Part shown: one piece after another, positions 1 to 8,336 of the stretch
Layout of the letters: each line of letters starts with the position of its first letter
Position numbering within the stretch: the first letter of the stretch is position 1
Source of the DNA: an uncultured Prevotella sp.
Lineage (GTDB): Bacteria > Bacteroidota > Bacteroidia > Bacteroidales > Bacteroidaceae
Assembly (NCBI GenBank): GCA_905236755.1
Contig: CAJOCR010000010.1
Coordinates: 93,002 to 157,001, forward strand
Reading direction: 5' to 3'
Length of the DNA stretch: 64,000 nucleotides
Notes under the pieces: model-generated
Database searches by the model: none
What the model was told of the DNA's origin: nothing
Seen by the model: the letters and a program-made list of their open reading frames with translations, nothing else
Translations under genes and position numbers: made by a program

Positions 1-75
1 ATTCATAATCTTGTCAAGTGAGAAACGATCTTTGCTTCCGTCGCGTTTTGTAATGGTAAAGTTTTTAATCTCCAT
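1..75 (-). CDS. Ribonucleotide reductase, N-terminal fragment (ATP-cone), cut by window edge
   Basis: Only the first 25 codons are present, reading leftward off the window from the ATG at 75. The peptide begins MEIKNFTITKRDGS and continues KDRFSLDKI, which is the opening of an ATP-cone domain: two beta strands with the KRDGS turn, then the helix that starts DKI. In ribonucleotide reductases this domain binds ATP or dATP and sets overall activity. NrdR also has an ATP-cone, but after a zinc ribbon that is absent here. Whether this is the aerobic (NrdA), B12-dependent or anaerobic (NrdD) enzyme cannot be told from 25 residues. A TATCTTTG promoter lies at 196-203. Confidence 0.6.
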   Translation of the reverse strand, partial: MEIKNFTITKRDGSKDRFSLDKIMN

Positions 76-195
76 ATGGTGTTAATGCTTTAGTTTTAGG
101 GCAAACTTTTTGTGATTTTCATTTTTACAATTCTCCAAAAAGAAAACTTCATGAAGAAATCATAATATTAAATTAACCCGTTTTTTTGTTTCCCG

Positions 196-203
196 CAAAG
201 ATA
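196..203 (-). promoter_or_regulatory. Promoter -7 element of the ribonucleotide reductase gene
   Basis: On the minus strand this reads TATCTTTG, the Bacteroidetes -7 consensus TAnnTTTG. It would give a leader of about 110 bases before the ATG at 75. A clear -33 TTTG is not seen; the upstream stretch is T-rich. Confidence 0.6.
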
Positions 204-218
204 GCATAAAAAAGAAAA

Positions 219-240
219 AATCGAGCATCGAGGCCCGATT
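219..240 (-). terminator. Rho-independent terminator after the hemerythrin-LuxR gene
   Basis: On the minus strand AATCG and CGATT close a short hairpin (inner GGC/GCT, loop CTCGAT) followed by a T-rich run. It lies about 60 bases past the stop at 299 and just before the next minus-strand promoter, so it separates the two transcription units. Confidence 0.6.
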
Positions 241-298
241 TTCTTATGTTTTTTTACAATTATTAGCGAATGAATTTCAGGATTATTTACAGTGATTT

Positions 299-1255
299 TT
301 AAAGTATTACTGACGAAATATCCACTAAGTTATTGACTATTGCATAGATAGTAAGTCCAGCCGGACTATGTATCTGTAATTTGCGTGCAATATTACGACG
401 ATGTGTAATAACTGTATTGGTAGAAATACACAAATGATCAGCAATTTCTTTGTTAGTCATACCTTGAACAAGACTAATAATAACGTCCTTTTCACGATCG
501 CTCAACGCATCAGAATTGTCCTGGCTCTGATTTATCATATTGCTTATCTTCACGCTTACATCGCTTTGGCGATTCTTCTTCTCAAGACTTCGAATAGCAG
601 GTACGAAAATCTCGTCCTCAACAAGTCGGTGAGCAGAAAGCCATTCTTCATTATTATATATATCGTAAAGAGTTGCAGTAAGCTGATTGTTATGAAGTCC
701 GTCAGAAGGCAGGTATTTAATAATAATATTCTTTAATTCCTTAAGTTTTATATCTGCCTGAGTATGATGTTTTGAGAATGTATCAATATCATAATCCCCC
801 ACTACATTGTTATCGAGCAAAGACTGCACATAAGGGAACACGTTTTTCTCCTCATACTTCATGTGAGAATGAATCTGATGAGCATACTCATCATATAATT
901 TCAGTATCAGACGTGCAAGATTATCATTTTCATCAAGAGCCTCTGAAAGTTCTTTGCGAATGAAAGGCAGTTGGAATTCGAGATAATATTCATGACTTGC
1001 CTTAAGATACTTCAAAAGAGTTGGTACAGAAAGACGCTCTACATCATCAATATTGCGATAACCATTAATAGTGAAATTAACAACAGCGAGAAATGTGTTA
1101 GTATCAACATTCTGGTCTTCGCACACATTTCTTACTGTCTTGTCACCAAAGCCTATATTGATACCGAAAGCACCAAGACTCTGCAGTATGTTATAGTTAT
1201 CACGGATGATATTGATGAGCTTATCATCAGCCTCATACATTTTCTGATTCTTCAT
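299..1255 (-). CDS. Hemerythrin-like domain fused to LuxR-type DNA-binding domain
   Basis: A 318-residue cytoplasmic protein. Residues 20-60 resemble the short N-terminal domain of the RIC/ScdA/YtfE di-iron proteins. Residues 80-220 carry the spaced His/Glu pattern of a hemerythrin: H88, H131 with E135/E136, H163/H164, and H209 with E213. Residues 249-305 form a LuxR helix-turn-helix (LSDREKDVIISLVQGMTNKE, then IADHLCISTNTVITHRRNIA). Known hemerythrin domains bind O2 or NO at a di-iron site, and YtfE proteins relate to iron-sulfur repair under nitrosative stress. The fusion therefore suggests a one-component transcription factor sensing O2, NO or iron status; that is inference. The usual N-terminal Cys of RIC proteins is not conserved in place. 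It is a single-gene unit with its own promoter and terminator. Confidence 0.85.
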   Translation of the reverse strand: MKNQKMYEADDKLINIIRDNYNILQSLGAFGINIGFGDKTVRNVCEDQNVDTNTFLAVVNFTINGYRNIDDVERLSVPTLLKYLKASHEYYLEFQLPFIRKELSEALDENDNLARLILKLYDEYAHQIHSHMKYEEKNVFPYVQSLLDNNVVGDYDIDTFSKHHTQADIKLKELKNIIIKYLPSDGLHNNQLTATLYDIYNNEEWLSAHRLVEDEIFVPAIRSLEKKNRQSDVSVKISNMINQSQDNSDALSDREKDVIISLVQGMTNKEIADHLCISTNTVITHRRNIARKLQIHSPAGLTIYAIVNNLVDISSVIL

Positions 1256-1286
1256 TCTCTTTGCACGTATAATATGTAATTATGTG

Positions 1287-1335
1287 CAAAATTATAAAAA
1301 TACTTGCAGAAAAGCAATACTTACAAGTAGGTATT
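1287..1335 (-). promoter_or_regulatory. Promoter and 20-bp palindrome upstream of the hemerythrin-LuxR gene
   Basis: On the minus strand TAATTTTG (1287-1294) is the -7 element, with TTG at 1315-1317 twenty bases upstream. A 20-bp interrupted palindrome, AATACnTACTTGTAnGTATT, spans 1316-1335 and overlaps the -33 site. That placement suits a repressor or autoregulator, possibly the gene's own product. Confidence 0.55.
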
Positions 1336-1342
1336 TAAAAAC

Positions 1343-1371
1343 AAAAAGGGATGCAAATTTCTTTGCATCCC
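1343..1371 (-). terminator. Rho-independent terminator after rny
   Basis: On the minus strand GGGATGCAAA (1362-1371), a GAAA loop and TTTGCATCCC (1348-1357) form a perfect 10-bp stem followed by TTTTTG. It lies 22 bases past the rny stop. Confidence 0.9.
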
Positions 1372-1392
1372 TAATAAAATATTGTGATGATG

Positions 1393-2931
1393 TTATTTTG
1401 CGTAAGCAACAGAACGAACCTCACGGATAACGGTAATCTTAACCTGACCTGGGTAAGTCATCTCGTTCTGAATCTTTGTTGCAATCTCATCGCTGAGCTT
1501 CAGACTCTCATCGTCGGTCATCTTATCAGCTCCTACGATAACACGAAGCTCACGACCTGCCTGAATAGCATAAGTCTTGGTTACACCTGGATAACTCATA
1601 GCAATAGCCTCAAGATCGTTAAGACGTTTGATATAAGCCTCTACAACCTCACGACGAGCACCTGGGCGAGCACCAGAGATAGCGTCACAAACCTGAACGA
1701 TTGGAGCAATGAGACTGGTCATCTCTGCTTCATCATGGTGTGCAGCAATAGCATTGCAAATATCAGCCTTTTCCTTGTATTTCTCAGCTATCTTAGCTCC
1801 ATAGAGTGCGTGTGGCAATTCGGTTTCCTCATCTGGCACCTTACCAATATCGTGAAGCAAACCAGCACGCTTAGCCTTCTTAGGATTGAGTCCAAGTTCA
1901 GAAGCCATAACAGCACAAAGGTTAGCTGTTTCGCGAGCATGCTGCAATAGGTTCTGACCATAAGAAGAACGATATTTCATCTTACCAACAATACGGATAA
2001 GTTCTGGGTGCAAACCGTGAATACCAAGGTCGATAGCTGTGCGCTTACCAGTTTCAATAATCTCGTTCTCCAACTGCTTCTTAACCTTAGTAACAACCTC
2101 TTCGATACGAGCTGGGTGGATACGGCCATCGGCAACAAGCTGATGAAGAGCCAAACGGCATATTTCGCGACGAACAGGGTCGAAAGCTGAGATTACTACT
2201 GCATCTGGTGTATCGTCAACAACGATTTCTACACCTGTAGCAGCCTCAAGGGCACGGATATTACGTCCTTCACGACCAATGATGCGTCCCTTTACCTCGT
2301 CATTTTCAATATGGAACACGCTAACACTATTTTCGATAGCAGTTTCAGTTGCTACACGCTGAATAGTCTGAATAACGATTTTCTTCGCCTGATTAGTTGC
2401 GTCGAGCTTAGCCTGGTCTATAATCTCATTAACATAGCTTGCAGCATCGAGTTTAGCCTGGTCTTTCAAACTTTCAACCAAACGAGCCTTAGCCTCTTCA
2501 GCGCTCAAACCAGAAAGTTCCTCGAGTTTTGACTGCTCTTGCAGCATCATCTTTTCAAGGTCCTGCTGCTTTACAGCCAACAGTTTCTTTTCATTGTCAA
2601 CACGCATTTGGAACTGTTCAACCTCCTGACGGCGGCGACCGATTTCCTCCTGTCGCTGATTAAGACTGATTTCGCGTTGTTTTAGTTTGTTTTCACTCTG
2701 CTGAATCTTAGAGTTGCGTTGCTGCACCTCTTTCTCCAGTTCACTTTTCTTGTTTAGGAACTTCTCTTTAACCTCAAGAAGTTTTTTCTCTTTAATAACT
2801 TCAGCTTCTTTTTCGGCAGCTGATACCATTTCATTATATTTTCCCTTAATTACATAACGGAAAATTGCGTAGCCTACTAATCCACCCACAACAAGGGCGA
2901 CAGCAGAAACTATGATGCTTGTTAATACCAT
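1393..2931 (-). CDS. rny: Ribonuclease Y
   Basis: A 512-residue membrane-anchored endoribonuclease that begins mRNA decay. Domains in order: one transmembrane segment (about residues 3-25); a long charged coiled coil to about 150; a KH RNA-binding domain around [19 protein letters not shown]; an HD domain with LLHDIGK and the later AAHHDE metal ligands; and a C-terminal domain ending near [11 protein letters not shown]. The length is normal for the family. It follows the ZapA-like gene in the same direction, and a possible internal promoter (TATATTTG, minus, 2990-2997) lies just after the zapA stop. The 10-bp inverted repeat GTTCATTTAT/ATAAATGAAC (2946-2955 and 2981-2990) could form a leader hairpin. 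Confidence 0.97.
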   Translation of the reverse strand: MVLTSIIVSAVALVVGGLVGYAIFRYVIKGKYNEMVSAAEKEAEVIKEKKLLEVKEKFLNKKSELEKEVQQRNSKIQQSENKLKQREISLNQRQEEIGRRRQEVEQFQMRVDNEKKLLAVKQQDLEKMMLQEQSKLEELSGLSAEEAKARLVESLKDQAKLDAASYVNEIIDQAKLDATNQAKKIVIQTIQRVATETAIENSVSVFHIENDEVKGRIIGREGRNIRALEAATGVEIVVDDTPDAVVISAFDPVRREICRLALHQLVADGRIHPARIEEVVTKVKKQLENEIIETGKRTAIDLGIHGLHPELIRIVGKMKYRSSYGQNLLQHARETANLCAVMASELGLNPKKAKRAGLLHDIGKVPDEETELPHALYGAKIAEKYKEKADICNAIAAHHDEAEMTSLIAPIVQVCDAISGARPGARREVVEAYIKRLNDLEAIAMSYPGVTKTYAIQAGRELRVIVGADKMTDDESLKLSDEIATKIQNEMTYPGQVKITVIREVRSVAYAK

Positions 2932-3000
2932 TATTATTTATTTAAGTTCATTTATTATTTTGATGATACATACCTTTATTATAAATGAACAAATATATTT

Positions 3001-3303
3001 TTAGTCTTTCAGAGCATCTTCAATTTCAGAAGTAAGTTTGCCAAGAAGGTCCGAGAACGGTTCGGTATCGTTACGAGACGCTTCACGCTCATATCTCAAA
3101 GCAATATCAATGAGACTCATATACAATAAATCCTTTTCGCCTTTAGTTCCTTTAAAGGCGTTTGCATAAGTATTCACAGTATCAGTAATAAGCTTTGCTG
3201 CATTACGATACAGATATTCTTCTTCTGGAAGAACATTCACCGACATTTCTGTATCGTACACATGAAGTCGTATACGTAATTTTTCTTTCTTTACTTCTGC
3301 CAT
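3001..3303 (-). CDS. zapA: ZapA-like cell division protein
   Basis: A 100-residue protein with the ZapA layout: a short N-terminal beta region (KKEKLRIRLHVYDTEMSVNV) followed by helices that end in an acidic coiled coil. ZapA proteins bind FtsZ and bundle its filaments at the division site. The ATG at 3301-3303 is 9 bases after the stop of the coiled-coil gene upstream, so the two are cotranscribed. Pairing ZapA with a small coiled-coil partner upstream of rny is a recurrent Bacteroidales arrangement as far as I recall. Assignment rests on size, fold pattern and context. Confidence 0.8.
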   Translation of the reverse strand: MAEVKKEKLRIRLHVYDTEMSVNVLPEEEYLYRNAAKLITDTVNTYANAFKGTKGEKDLLYMSLIDIALRYEREASRNDTEPFSDLLGKLTSEIEDALKD

Positions 3304-3312
3304 CGCTTCTGA

Positions 3313-3606
3313 TTATTTGCCACTCAGTAGCGTAATACATTTGTCCACGTCTCTGATGAGCGATTGAACTCTCTTCTTGGCTCCTTCAATGTCGCCGTCA
3401 GTAATTTCAATCATCTTAGCCATCTTGAGACTATCGTAATCTCGTTGCGCCTGAGCCAACTGTTCCTGAAGCTGTTTTATTTGAGCGTTTTTCTCCTCTA
3501 CCTGTTCGTTCAACTTCTGACAAGCAGTTTTAGTTTCCTTAAACTGCAAAATCATTTGTCTCACACGGGTAGAAAACAGATTCAAAGTTTTCTCATTTGC
3601 GTCCAT
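3313..3606 (-). CDS. Small coiled-coil protein, ZapB-like by context
   Basis: A 97-residue protein that is almost all heptad-repeat coiled coil from residue 15 to 75 (rich in K, E, Q and L), with a short C-terminal helix. No catalytic motif. It is the first gene of the coiled coil-zapA-(rny) unit. Its promoter is strong: minus-strand TTTG at 3653-3656, a 20-base spacer, and TAATTTTG at 3625-3632. By position and shape it could partner the ZapA-like protein at the division ring, as ZapB does in gammaproteobacteria. I see no sequence evidence beyond coiled-coil character. Confidence 0.75.
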   Translation of the reverse strand: MDANEKTLNLFSTRVRQMILQFKETKTACQKLNEQVEEKNAQIKQLQEQLAQAQRDYDSLKMAKMIEITDGDIEGAKKRVQSLIRDVDKCITLLSGK

Positions 3607-3624
3607 AGATATACAATTTGGTTA

Positions 3625-3656
3625 CAAAATTAAAATTTTAAATTGACAAAACCAAA
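3625..3656 (-). promoter_or_regulatory. Promoter of the coiled coil-zapA-rny operon
   Basis: Minus-strand TTTG (3653-3656), 20-base spacer, TAATTTTG (3625-3632). It matches the Bacteroidetes consensus; the start codon at 3606 lies about 20 bases downstream. Confidence 0.8.
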
Positions 3657-3689
3657 TTATTCTTAAAGTTTTTGTTTAAGAAAAAATAA

Positions 3690-4337
3690 TTATTTCATCA
3701 TTGCTTTGGCCTTCTCAACCTGCTGCTCTGATGGTTTTGGTTCTTTCTTTGCCAACATTACTACCTGATAAACGAAGTCTGTAATCCATTTCTGCGAGAA
3801 GCCTAAGCGCTGATCATACTGACGAATAGCCATAACAGCCTTGATTACACTTGCATCGGTATAATCATTCTTGGTAAAGATATCAGAAACAGTTTTCTGA
3901 GTCATTGTATAGATAGCCTTTTTAAAGAAAGAAGGCAAACGAAGTTTAAACTTCATTAAATTACCAGTAAGCATCATCAAATCCTGTGTGAAGCCCTGGA
4001 ACTGAATGAGATAGGTCTGAACATCCTGAATTTTACGACAGTTCTTACGAATACTCTGGTCTATCTCCTTGAAGAAACTATCGTCGAGAGTGTACATCTC
4101 TTTCAACATTTTCTTACAATGATTGCGTTCACCGATACCTATCTTATTATTTACTGTAGCTACATGGAAAGTAGCCTTGAACATCCGCAAGTCAGGAAGC
4201 ATAGCAAGATTGTTTACTCCTGTATTTGTTGCTATCGATGCCTGGAAATACACTCTAATAAGAGTCATAAAATCTTCCATTCCACCAACCTTACTTGCAT
4301 TATCTTTATTTCCGAACAATTTTGATAAAAATCCCAT
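3690..4337 (-). CDS. Conserved hypothetical protein, 215 residues
   Basis: I do not recognise a named family. The protein is mainly helical and basic, with no signal peptide or clear membrane span. It opens with MGFLSKLFGNKDNASK, a short amphipathic start typical of peripheral cytoplasmic proteins, and ends in a Lys/Glu-rich tail (EPKPSEQQVEKAKAMMK). It sits alone between the coiled-coil gene and a divergent lipoprotein gene, under its own promoter (4359-4389). The intact frame, clean promoter and even codon use support a real gene. No function can be proposed. Confidence 0.8.
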   Translation of the reverse strand: MGFLSKLFGNKDNASKVGGMEDFMTLIRVYFQASIATNTGVNNLAMLPDLRMFKATFHVATVNNKIGIGERNHCKKMLKEMYTLDDSFFKEIDQSIRKNCRKIQDVQTYLIQFQGFTQDLMMLTGNLMKFKLRLPSFFKKAIYTMTQKTVSDIFTKNDYTDASVIKAVMAIRQYDQRLGFSQKWITDFVYQVVMLAKKEPKPSEQQVEKAKAMMK

Positions 4338-4358
4338 AATAATTTTTGTTTAACTTTG

Positions 4359-4389
4359 CAAAGTTACAAAAAAACGAGTGCAGAACAAA
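4359..4389 (-). promoter_or_regulatory. Promoter of the 215-residue hypothetical gene
   Basis: Minus-strand TTTG (4386-4389), 19-base spacer, TAACTTTG (4359-4366), consensus in every key base. The -33 half lies inside the CGAG repeat element at 4375-4416. Confidence 0.8.
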
Positions 4390-4416
4390 ATAAACGTGTT
4401 TATTTTTTATGCCGAG
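4375..4416. repeat. CGAG-type palindromic intergenic element
   Basis: A GAGTGCAGAACAAAATAAAC arm, then a TTTATTTTTTATGCCGAG arm. Related copies, in either orientation, are at 13093-13129, 38972-39018, 39054-39100 and 49963-50003. In four of the five a promoter overlaps or closely abuts the element. Confidence 0.6.
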
Positions 4417-4581
4417 CACAATGTAACTTATCCCCTCCCCTTACGAATGAGAGACTGGGAGAGTTGAAATTTAAAGGCGAAAATTACGAAAAAAGCTTGT
4501 AAAATCAACATAAATACCAACAAGTTTGTTCCGTTAAAAATAAAATACTAATTTTACAATCTGAACATTATAAAAATAAAC

Positions 4582-5607
4582 ATGAAGAGAATCGGACCTA
4601 TTTCTATATTAGCGTTGCTGGGCATAATAACATTTGCCTTTTCATTACACAGCTGTAAGAATAACAAGAAAAAGCAAGATAAGGTAGTTAATCTCGCTAT
4701 CGACAAAAAACCAGAAATCAAGAATAAAAAATCTTTTCATACTTCAAAACATATTGGTATTGGTGGAACGCTATCGGAGCAATGGAAGAAATCAGATAGT
4801 TTGTACACCCATACTTCTACAAAGAAACTAATAGAGCTTGCATCGGATCAAGATGATGTGATTGAAAGTTTGATTGCTTTTAGGGCTCTATTGATGAAGA
4901 ATCCACATAAGGCTGTTAACTTGGCCATTTCCGAAATAGATGATACTACCAATGTATCAACTTTAGCCGGGTGTTGTAGAGAAAACGATTGTGTATCTAA
5001 TGTAAGAATCAGTATGATACAATATGCAAGAAAGTACTATAAAGTTTCTATGGCAGATTCAATACGTATTGATAGCGCACTACTGTTTTCAAATTATCCT
5101 TCTAAATTTTATTACATATATCATCTTTATCACAAACTACCAGCCAAGCCTGAGTACGAGAAACGACTTCTACAATTATACAAACATGATCAATATGCAT
5201 TGATTGCTTTAGCAAGGTATCATAGAGTAGCTACAAAACAAGAGATTATCCGATTGCTTTCCAAAATAAGCAAAAATATTAATATAGATAATCGTGACAC
5301 AATTAACACAGTATTAGATGCAGTTACAACATGGCCTTCGGAATCATATAAACATCAAGTAATAAAAGTATGTCAGCATATACTTAATAACCCTGATACA
5401 CGTGGTTGCTATCGTAATGTTTTTGGTGCCTTAATGGCCTATAACGATAAGTGGAGCTACAATTATATAGACAAGACTTTATCAAAAGCAATAAAAGAAA
5501 AACAAGTTTCATTCGCCACATGTTACTCTTTTCTTGAAGCATACGAAGCCAACCCTCTTCCATTATTTAAGCCATTGGTACAGAAATACAAAATTTCACT
5601 GGAATAG
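4582..5607 (+). CDS. Hypothetical lipoprotein, 341 residues
   Basis: The N-terminus is a lipoprotein signal peptide: basic start, hydrophobic stretch ILALLGIITFAFS, and lipobox LHSC with the lipidated Cys at about residue 26. A lysine-rich linker follows. The rest (about 75-341) is soluble and helical with short repeated helix pairs, suggestive of an alpha-solenoid, but I could not identify a family. It probably sits at the cell envelope facing the periplasm. It is the first gene of a plus-strand group, but rmlA 106 bases later has its own promoter, so joint function is not implied. Confidence 0.75.
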   Translation: MKRIGPISILALLGIITFAFSLHSCKNNKKKQDKVVNLAIDKKPEIKNKKSFHTSKHIGIGGTLSEQWKKSDSLYTHTSTKKLIELASDQDDVIESLIAFRALLMKNPHKAVNLAISEIDDTTNVSTLAGCCRENDCVSNVRISMIQYARKYYKVSMADSIRIDSALLFSNYPSKFYYIYHLYHKLPAKPEYEKRLLQLYKHDQYALIALARYHRVATKQEIIRLLSKISKNINIDNRDTINTVLDAVTTWPSESYKHQVIKVCQHILNNPDTRGCYRNVFGALMAYNDKWSYNYIDKTLSKAIKEKQVSFATCYSFLEAYEANPLPLFKPLVQKYKISLE

Positions 5608-5671
5608 ACAATTCAATGGTAGGATTTTCAAAAAAGTCACTTTTTAATAAATGTGGTTTCTCTTTTTTTTA

Positions 5672-5679
5672 TACCTTTG
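5672..5679 (+). promoter_or_regulatory. Promoter -7 element of rmlA
   Basis: TACCTTTG, 34 bases before the ATG at 5714. The -33 region (TGTGG) is weak. Confidence 0.65.
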
Positions 5680-5713
5680 CGAGAAAATATAATTAAAAGC
5701 CAAAGATACGCCC

Positions 5714-6589
5714 ATGAAAGGAATTGTACTTGCCGGAGGTTCTGGCACACGTCTATACCCTATCACAAAGGGTATAAGCAAACAACTGATACCTATTTTT
5801 GACAAACCAATGATATATTATCCTATATCAGTATTAATGCTTGCTGGTATCAAGGATATCCTTATCATATCTACCCCATTCGACTTACCTGGCTTCAAGC
5901 GTTTGCTTGGCGATGGTCATGAACTTGGAGTAAACTTTGAATATGCCGAACAGCCAAGTCCAGATGGATTGGCTCAGGCTTTTATCATAGGCGAAAAGTT
6001 CATTGGCAACGACAGTGCTTGTTTGGTTCTTGGCGATAATATTTTCTATGGTGCAGGCTTTACTGGCTTGTTACAAGAGAGTGTTAAAGCTGCAGAAGAA
6101 GGCACTGCAAGCGTTTTCGGCTATTACGTTAACGACCCTGAGAGATACGGTGTTGCCGAGTTCGACAAGAACGGCAACTGTTTGAGTATCGAAGAAAAAC
6201 CTGAGCATCCTAAAAGCAACTATGCCGTTGTGGGTCTTTATTTCTATCCAAACAGCGTAGTAGAAATAGCTAAAAACATAAAGCCTTCATCACGAGGCGA
6301 GCTCGAGATTACCACTGTCAACCAAGAATATCTGAAACAACAGAGTTTGAAGGTACGCACCCTGCAACGCGGTTTTGCTTGGCTCGACACAGGCACCCAC
6401 GACAGTCTTTCTGAGGCAAGTACCTTTATCGAAGTCATTGAGAAGCGTCAAGGACTCAAGGTAGCCTGTCTGGAAGAAATAGCCTTCCGCCAGGGATGGA
6501 TTGATGCCCTGCAACTAAAAAAATTAGCAGAGCCAATGCTCAAAAACGACTACGGAAAGTATCTTTTGAGCTTGGCAGAAGAAAAATAA
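5714..6589 (+). CDS. rfbA: Glucose-1-phosphate thymidylyltransferase (RmlA)
   Basis: A 291-residue enzyme of normal length. It joins dTTP and glucose 1-phosphate to give dTDP-glucose, the first step toward dTDP-L-rhamnose for surface polysaccharide. The N-terminal nucleotidyltransferase signature [20 protein letters not shown], with the following [11 protein letters not shown], is complete. The metal and sugar site [10 protein letters not shown] and the GLYFY and TRGE-type segment ([12 protein letters not shown]) are also present. It stands alone with its own promoter and a strong terminator. The rmlD gene of the pathway lies 45 kb away at 51644, so the pathway genes are scattered here. Confidence 0.97.
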   Translation: MKGIVLAGGSGTRLYPITKGISKQLIPIFDKPMIYYPISVLMLAGIKDILIISTPFDLPGFKRLLGDGHELGVNFEYAEQPSPDGLAQAFIIGEKFIGNDSACLVLGDNIFYGAGFTGLLQESVKAAEEGTASVFGYYVNDPERYGVAEFDKNGNCLSIEEKPEHPKSNYAVVGLYFYPNSVVEIAKNIKPSSRGELEITTVNQEYLKQQSLKVRTLQRGFAWLDTGTHDSLSEASTFIEVIEKRQGLKVACLEEIAFRQGWIDALQLKKLAEPMLKNDYGKYLLSLAEEK

Positions 6590-6596
6590 AAGCATA

Positions 6597-6632
6597 AATA
6601 CGATGGAGAAAATCCCTCCATCGTATTTTTTT
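6597..6632 (+). terminator. Rho-independent terminator after rmlA
   Basis: AATACGATGGAG and CTCCATCGTATT form a perfect 12-bp stem with a 7-base loop, followed by a T run. Confidence 0.95.
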
Positions 6633-6642
6633 GACACATATA

Positions 6643-6674
6643 TTTGCCCTATTAAAATAAAAAGCGTATATTTG
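6643..6674 (+). promoter_or_regulatory. Promoter of the DASS transporter gene
   Basis: TTTG (6643-6646), exactly 20 bases, then TATATTTG (6667-6674): a full consensus. The start codon is 77 bases past the -7 element, so the leader is about 70 bases. Confidence 0.85.
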
Positions 6675-6750
6675 TCCCCGCATCAAAAAAACGATGCACA
6701 AATGTAGCTTAAACCATTGAACACATTAATTAATAATTATAATCTAAATC

Positions 6751-8208
6751 ATGGCAAATTCAGTAAAGAAAATTTTGTCAGGCGATTTTAACAAGAGAAA
6801 GGCATTGATGTTTGGCATCACTGCCTTATTAACGCTCATTGTTTGGAATCTGCCCTCAAGCTGTTTTGGTATAGATGGTCTTACCACAGTACAGCAGCGC
6901 ACCATCGCCATCTTCGTTATGGCAGTAATGCTTTGGCTCACAGAGGCTATACCTGCTTGGGCCACATCAGTAACCATCATTTTCGTATTGCTATTCTGTG
7001 TTAGCGATTCCGCCTTTAACTTCCTGCAAGGATCTGAGGGTGATGCCGGAAAGCTTCTCGACTATCAAGGTATCATGGCATGTTTTGCCGACCCAACAAT
7101 CATTCTCTTCCTTGGCGGTTTCATTCTGGCGATTGCAGCAACGAAATCAGGACTTGACGTAGTGATGGCACGCAATCTGATAAAACCATTTGGTAAAAAG
7201 TCAGAGAATGTGCTCTTAGGCTTCATGCTCATCACTGGTATCTTCTCAATGTTCATCTCTAACACAGCCACAGCGGCAATGATGCTTACATTCCTCACCC
7301 CTGTGTTTAAATCATTACCAGCCAACGGAAAAGGACGTATAGCCCTCACAATGGCTATTCCTATCGGTGCTAACTTCGGCGGTATGGGAACACCTATTGG
7401 TACGCCACCTAACGCCTTTGCTTTCAAAACCCTTAATGAATTAGGAATGGGTATAGGTTTCGGGCAGTGGATGGCTGTTATGGTACCACTTGTTATCGTG
7501 ATGCTTATCCTTTCATGGTTTATCATTAAGACCTTCTATCCTTTCTCAAAGAAAACAATAGAACTGCAGATTGAAGGCGAAGTGGAATGGAACTGGCGTA
7601 CATACGTTGTTGCTATTACATTCGTTACCACCATCCTGCTTTGGGTATTTGGTAAGCAGGTAGGCATCAACGCCAACACCGTAGCAATGCTTCCTATTGC
7701 CGTATTTGCATTCACTGGTGTAATTACAGCTGACGACCTTAAAGATATTGACTGGGGCGTTATCTGGATGGTAGCAGGTGGTTTCGCTCTTGGTCTTGCC
7801 ATGAACGGAACAGGTCTTGCCGAGAATGCCGTTAAGAGTATTCCATTCGGCGACTGGAACCCTATCGTGATACTTATTATCTCTGGTGTGCTTTGTTTCG
7901 CACTCAGTAACTTCATCTCAAACACAGCCACAGCCGCTTTGCTTATTCCTATCCTTACTGTGGTTTGTCAGGGAATGGGCGATGCCTTGTTACCAATCGG
8001 AGGCACATCAACCGTTATCATAGGTATTGCCGTAGCCGCCAGCTGCGCTATGTCACTTCCTATCAGTACCCCACCAAATGCCATTGCCTACTCTACTGGT
8101 CTTATCGAACAGAAAGACATGGCCAAGGCCGGTTTCACATCAGGCGTGATAAGTCTTGTAATAGGTTATATTGCCCTAATTGCATTCTGCAAGTTAGGAA
8201 TATTATAA
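6751..8208 (+). CDS. DASS/SLC13-family anion transporter
   Basis: A 485-residue inner-membrane protein with about 11-12 hydrophobic segments. The family's inverted-repeat signature appears twice. First half: SNTATAAMM (about residue 169) and GTPIGTPPNAFAF. Second half: SNTATAALLIP (about 390) and PISTPPNAIAYSTG. These SNT motifs bind substrate carboxylates and Na+ in VcINDY and relatives, so the substrate is probably a dicarboxylate such as succinate or malate, moved by Na+ symport or exchange. Substrate is inferred from family only. It is monocistronic. A membrane-anchored LuxR regulator lies convergent downstream. Confidence 0.93.
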   Translation: MANSVKKILSGDFNKRKALMFGITALLTLIVWNLPSSCFGIDGLTTVQQRTIAIFVMAVMLWLTEAIPAWATSVTIIFVLLFCVSDSAFNFLQGSEGDAGKLLDYQGIMACFADPTIILFLGGFILAIAATKSGLDVVMARNLIKPFGKKSENVLLGFMLITGIFSMFISNTATAAMMLTFLTPVFKSLPANGKGRIALTMAIPIGANFGGMGTPIGTPPNAFAFKTLNELGMGIGFGQWMAVMVPLVIVMLILSWFIIKTFYPFSKKTIELQIEGEVEWNWRTYVVAITFVTTILLWVFGKQVGINANTVAMLPIAVFAFTGVITADDLKDIDWGVIWMVAGGFALGLAMNGTGLAENAVKSIPFGDWNPIVILIISGVLCFALSNFISNTATAALLIPILTVVCQGMGDALLPIGGTSTVIIGIAVAASCAMSLPISTPPNAIAYSTGLIEQKDMAKAGFTSGVISLVIGYIALIAFCKLGIL

Positions 8209-8336
8209 TTAAGGAGATAGAAGAAGTTTGAAGGAGATAGAAGTAGATAAAAGACATTAGTTTTAATGGCATTGTCCTCTATCTCCACCGCAGAAAGCGG
8301 CAAAATCCTTTTAACTCAATACAACTTCTTTTATTA
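8209..8336. other. Convergent intergenic gap with short repeats
   Basis: Two direct copies of AAGGAGATAGAAG (from 8211 and 8230) and an inverted match CTCTATCTCC near 8277-8286 can fold into a loose hairpin. It may end transcription from one or both sides. No reading frame of interest. Confidence 0.4.

Noticed and set aside
1384..1950. Plus-strand open frame of 188 codons opposite rny
   Set aside because: Antisense shadow of the strongly conserved rny HD domain, with no promoter or ribosome site.
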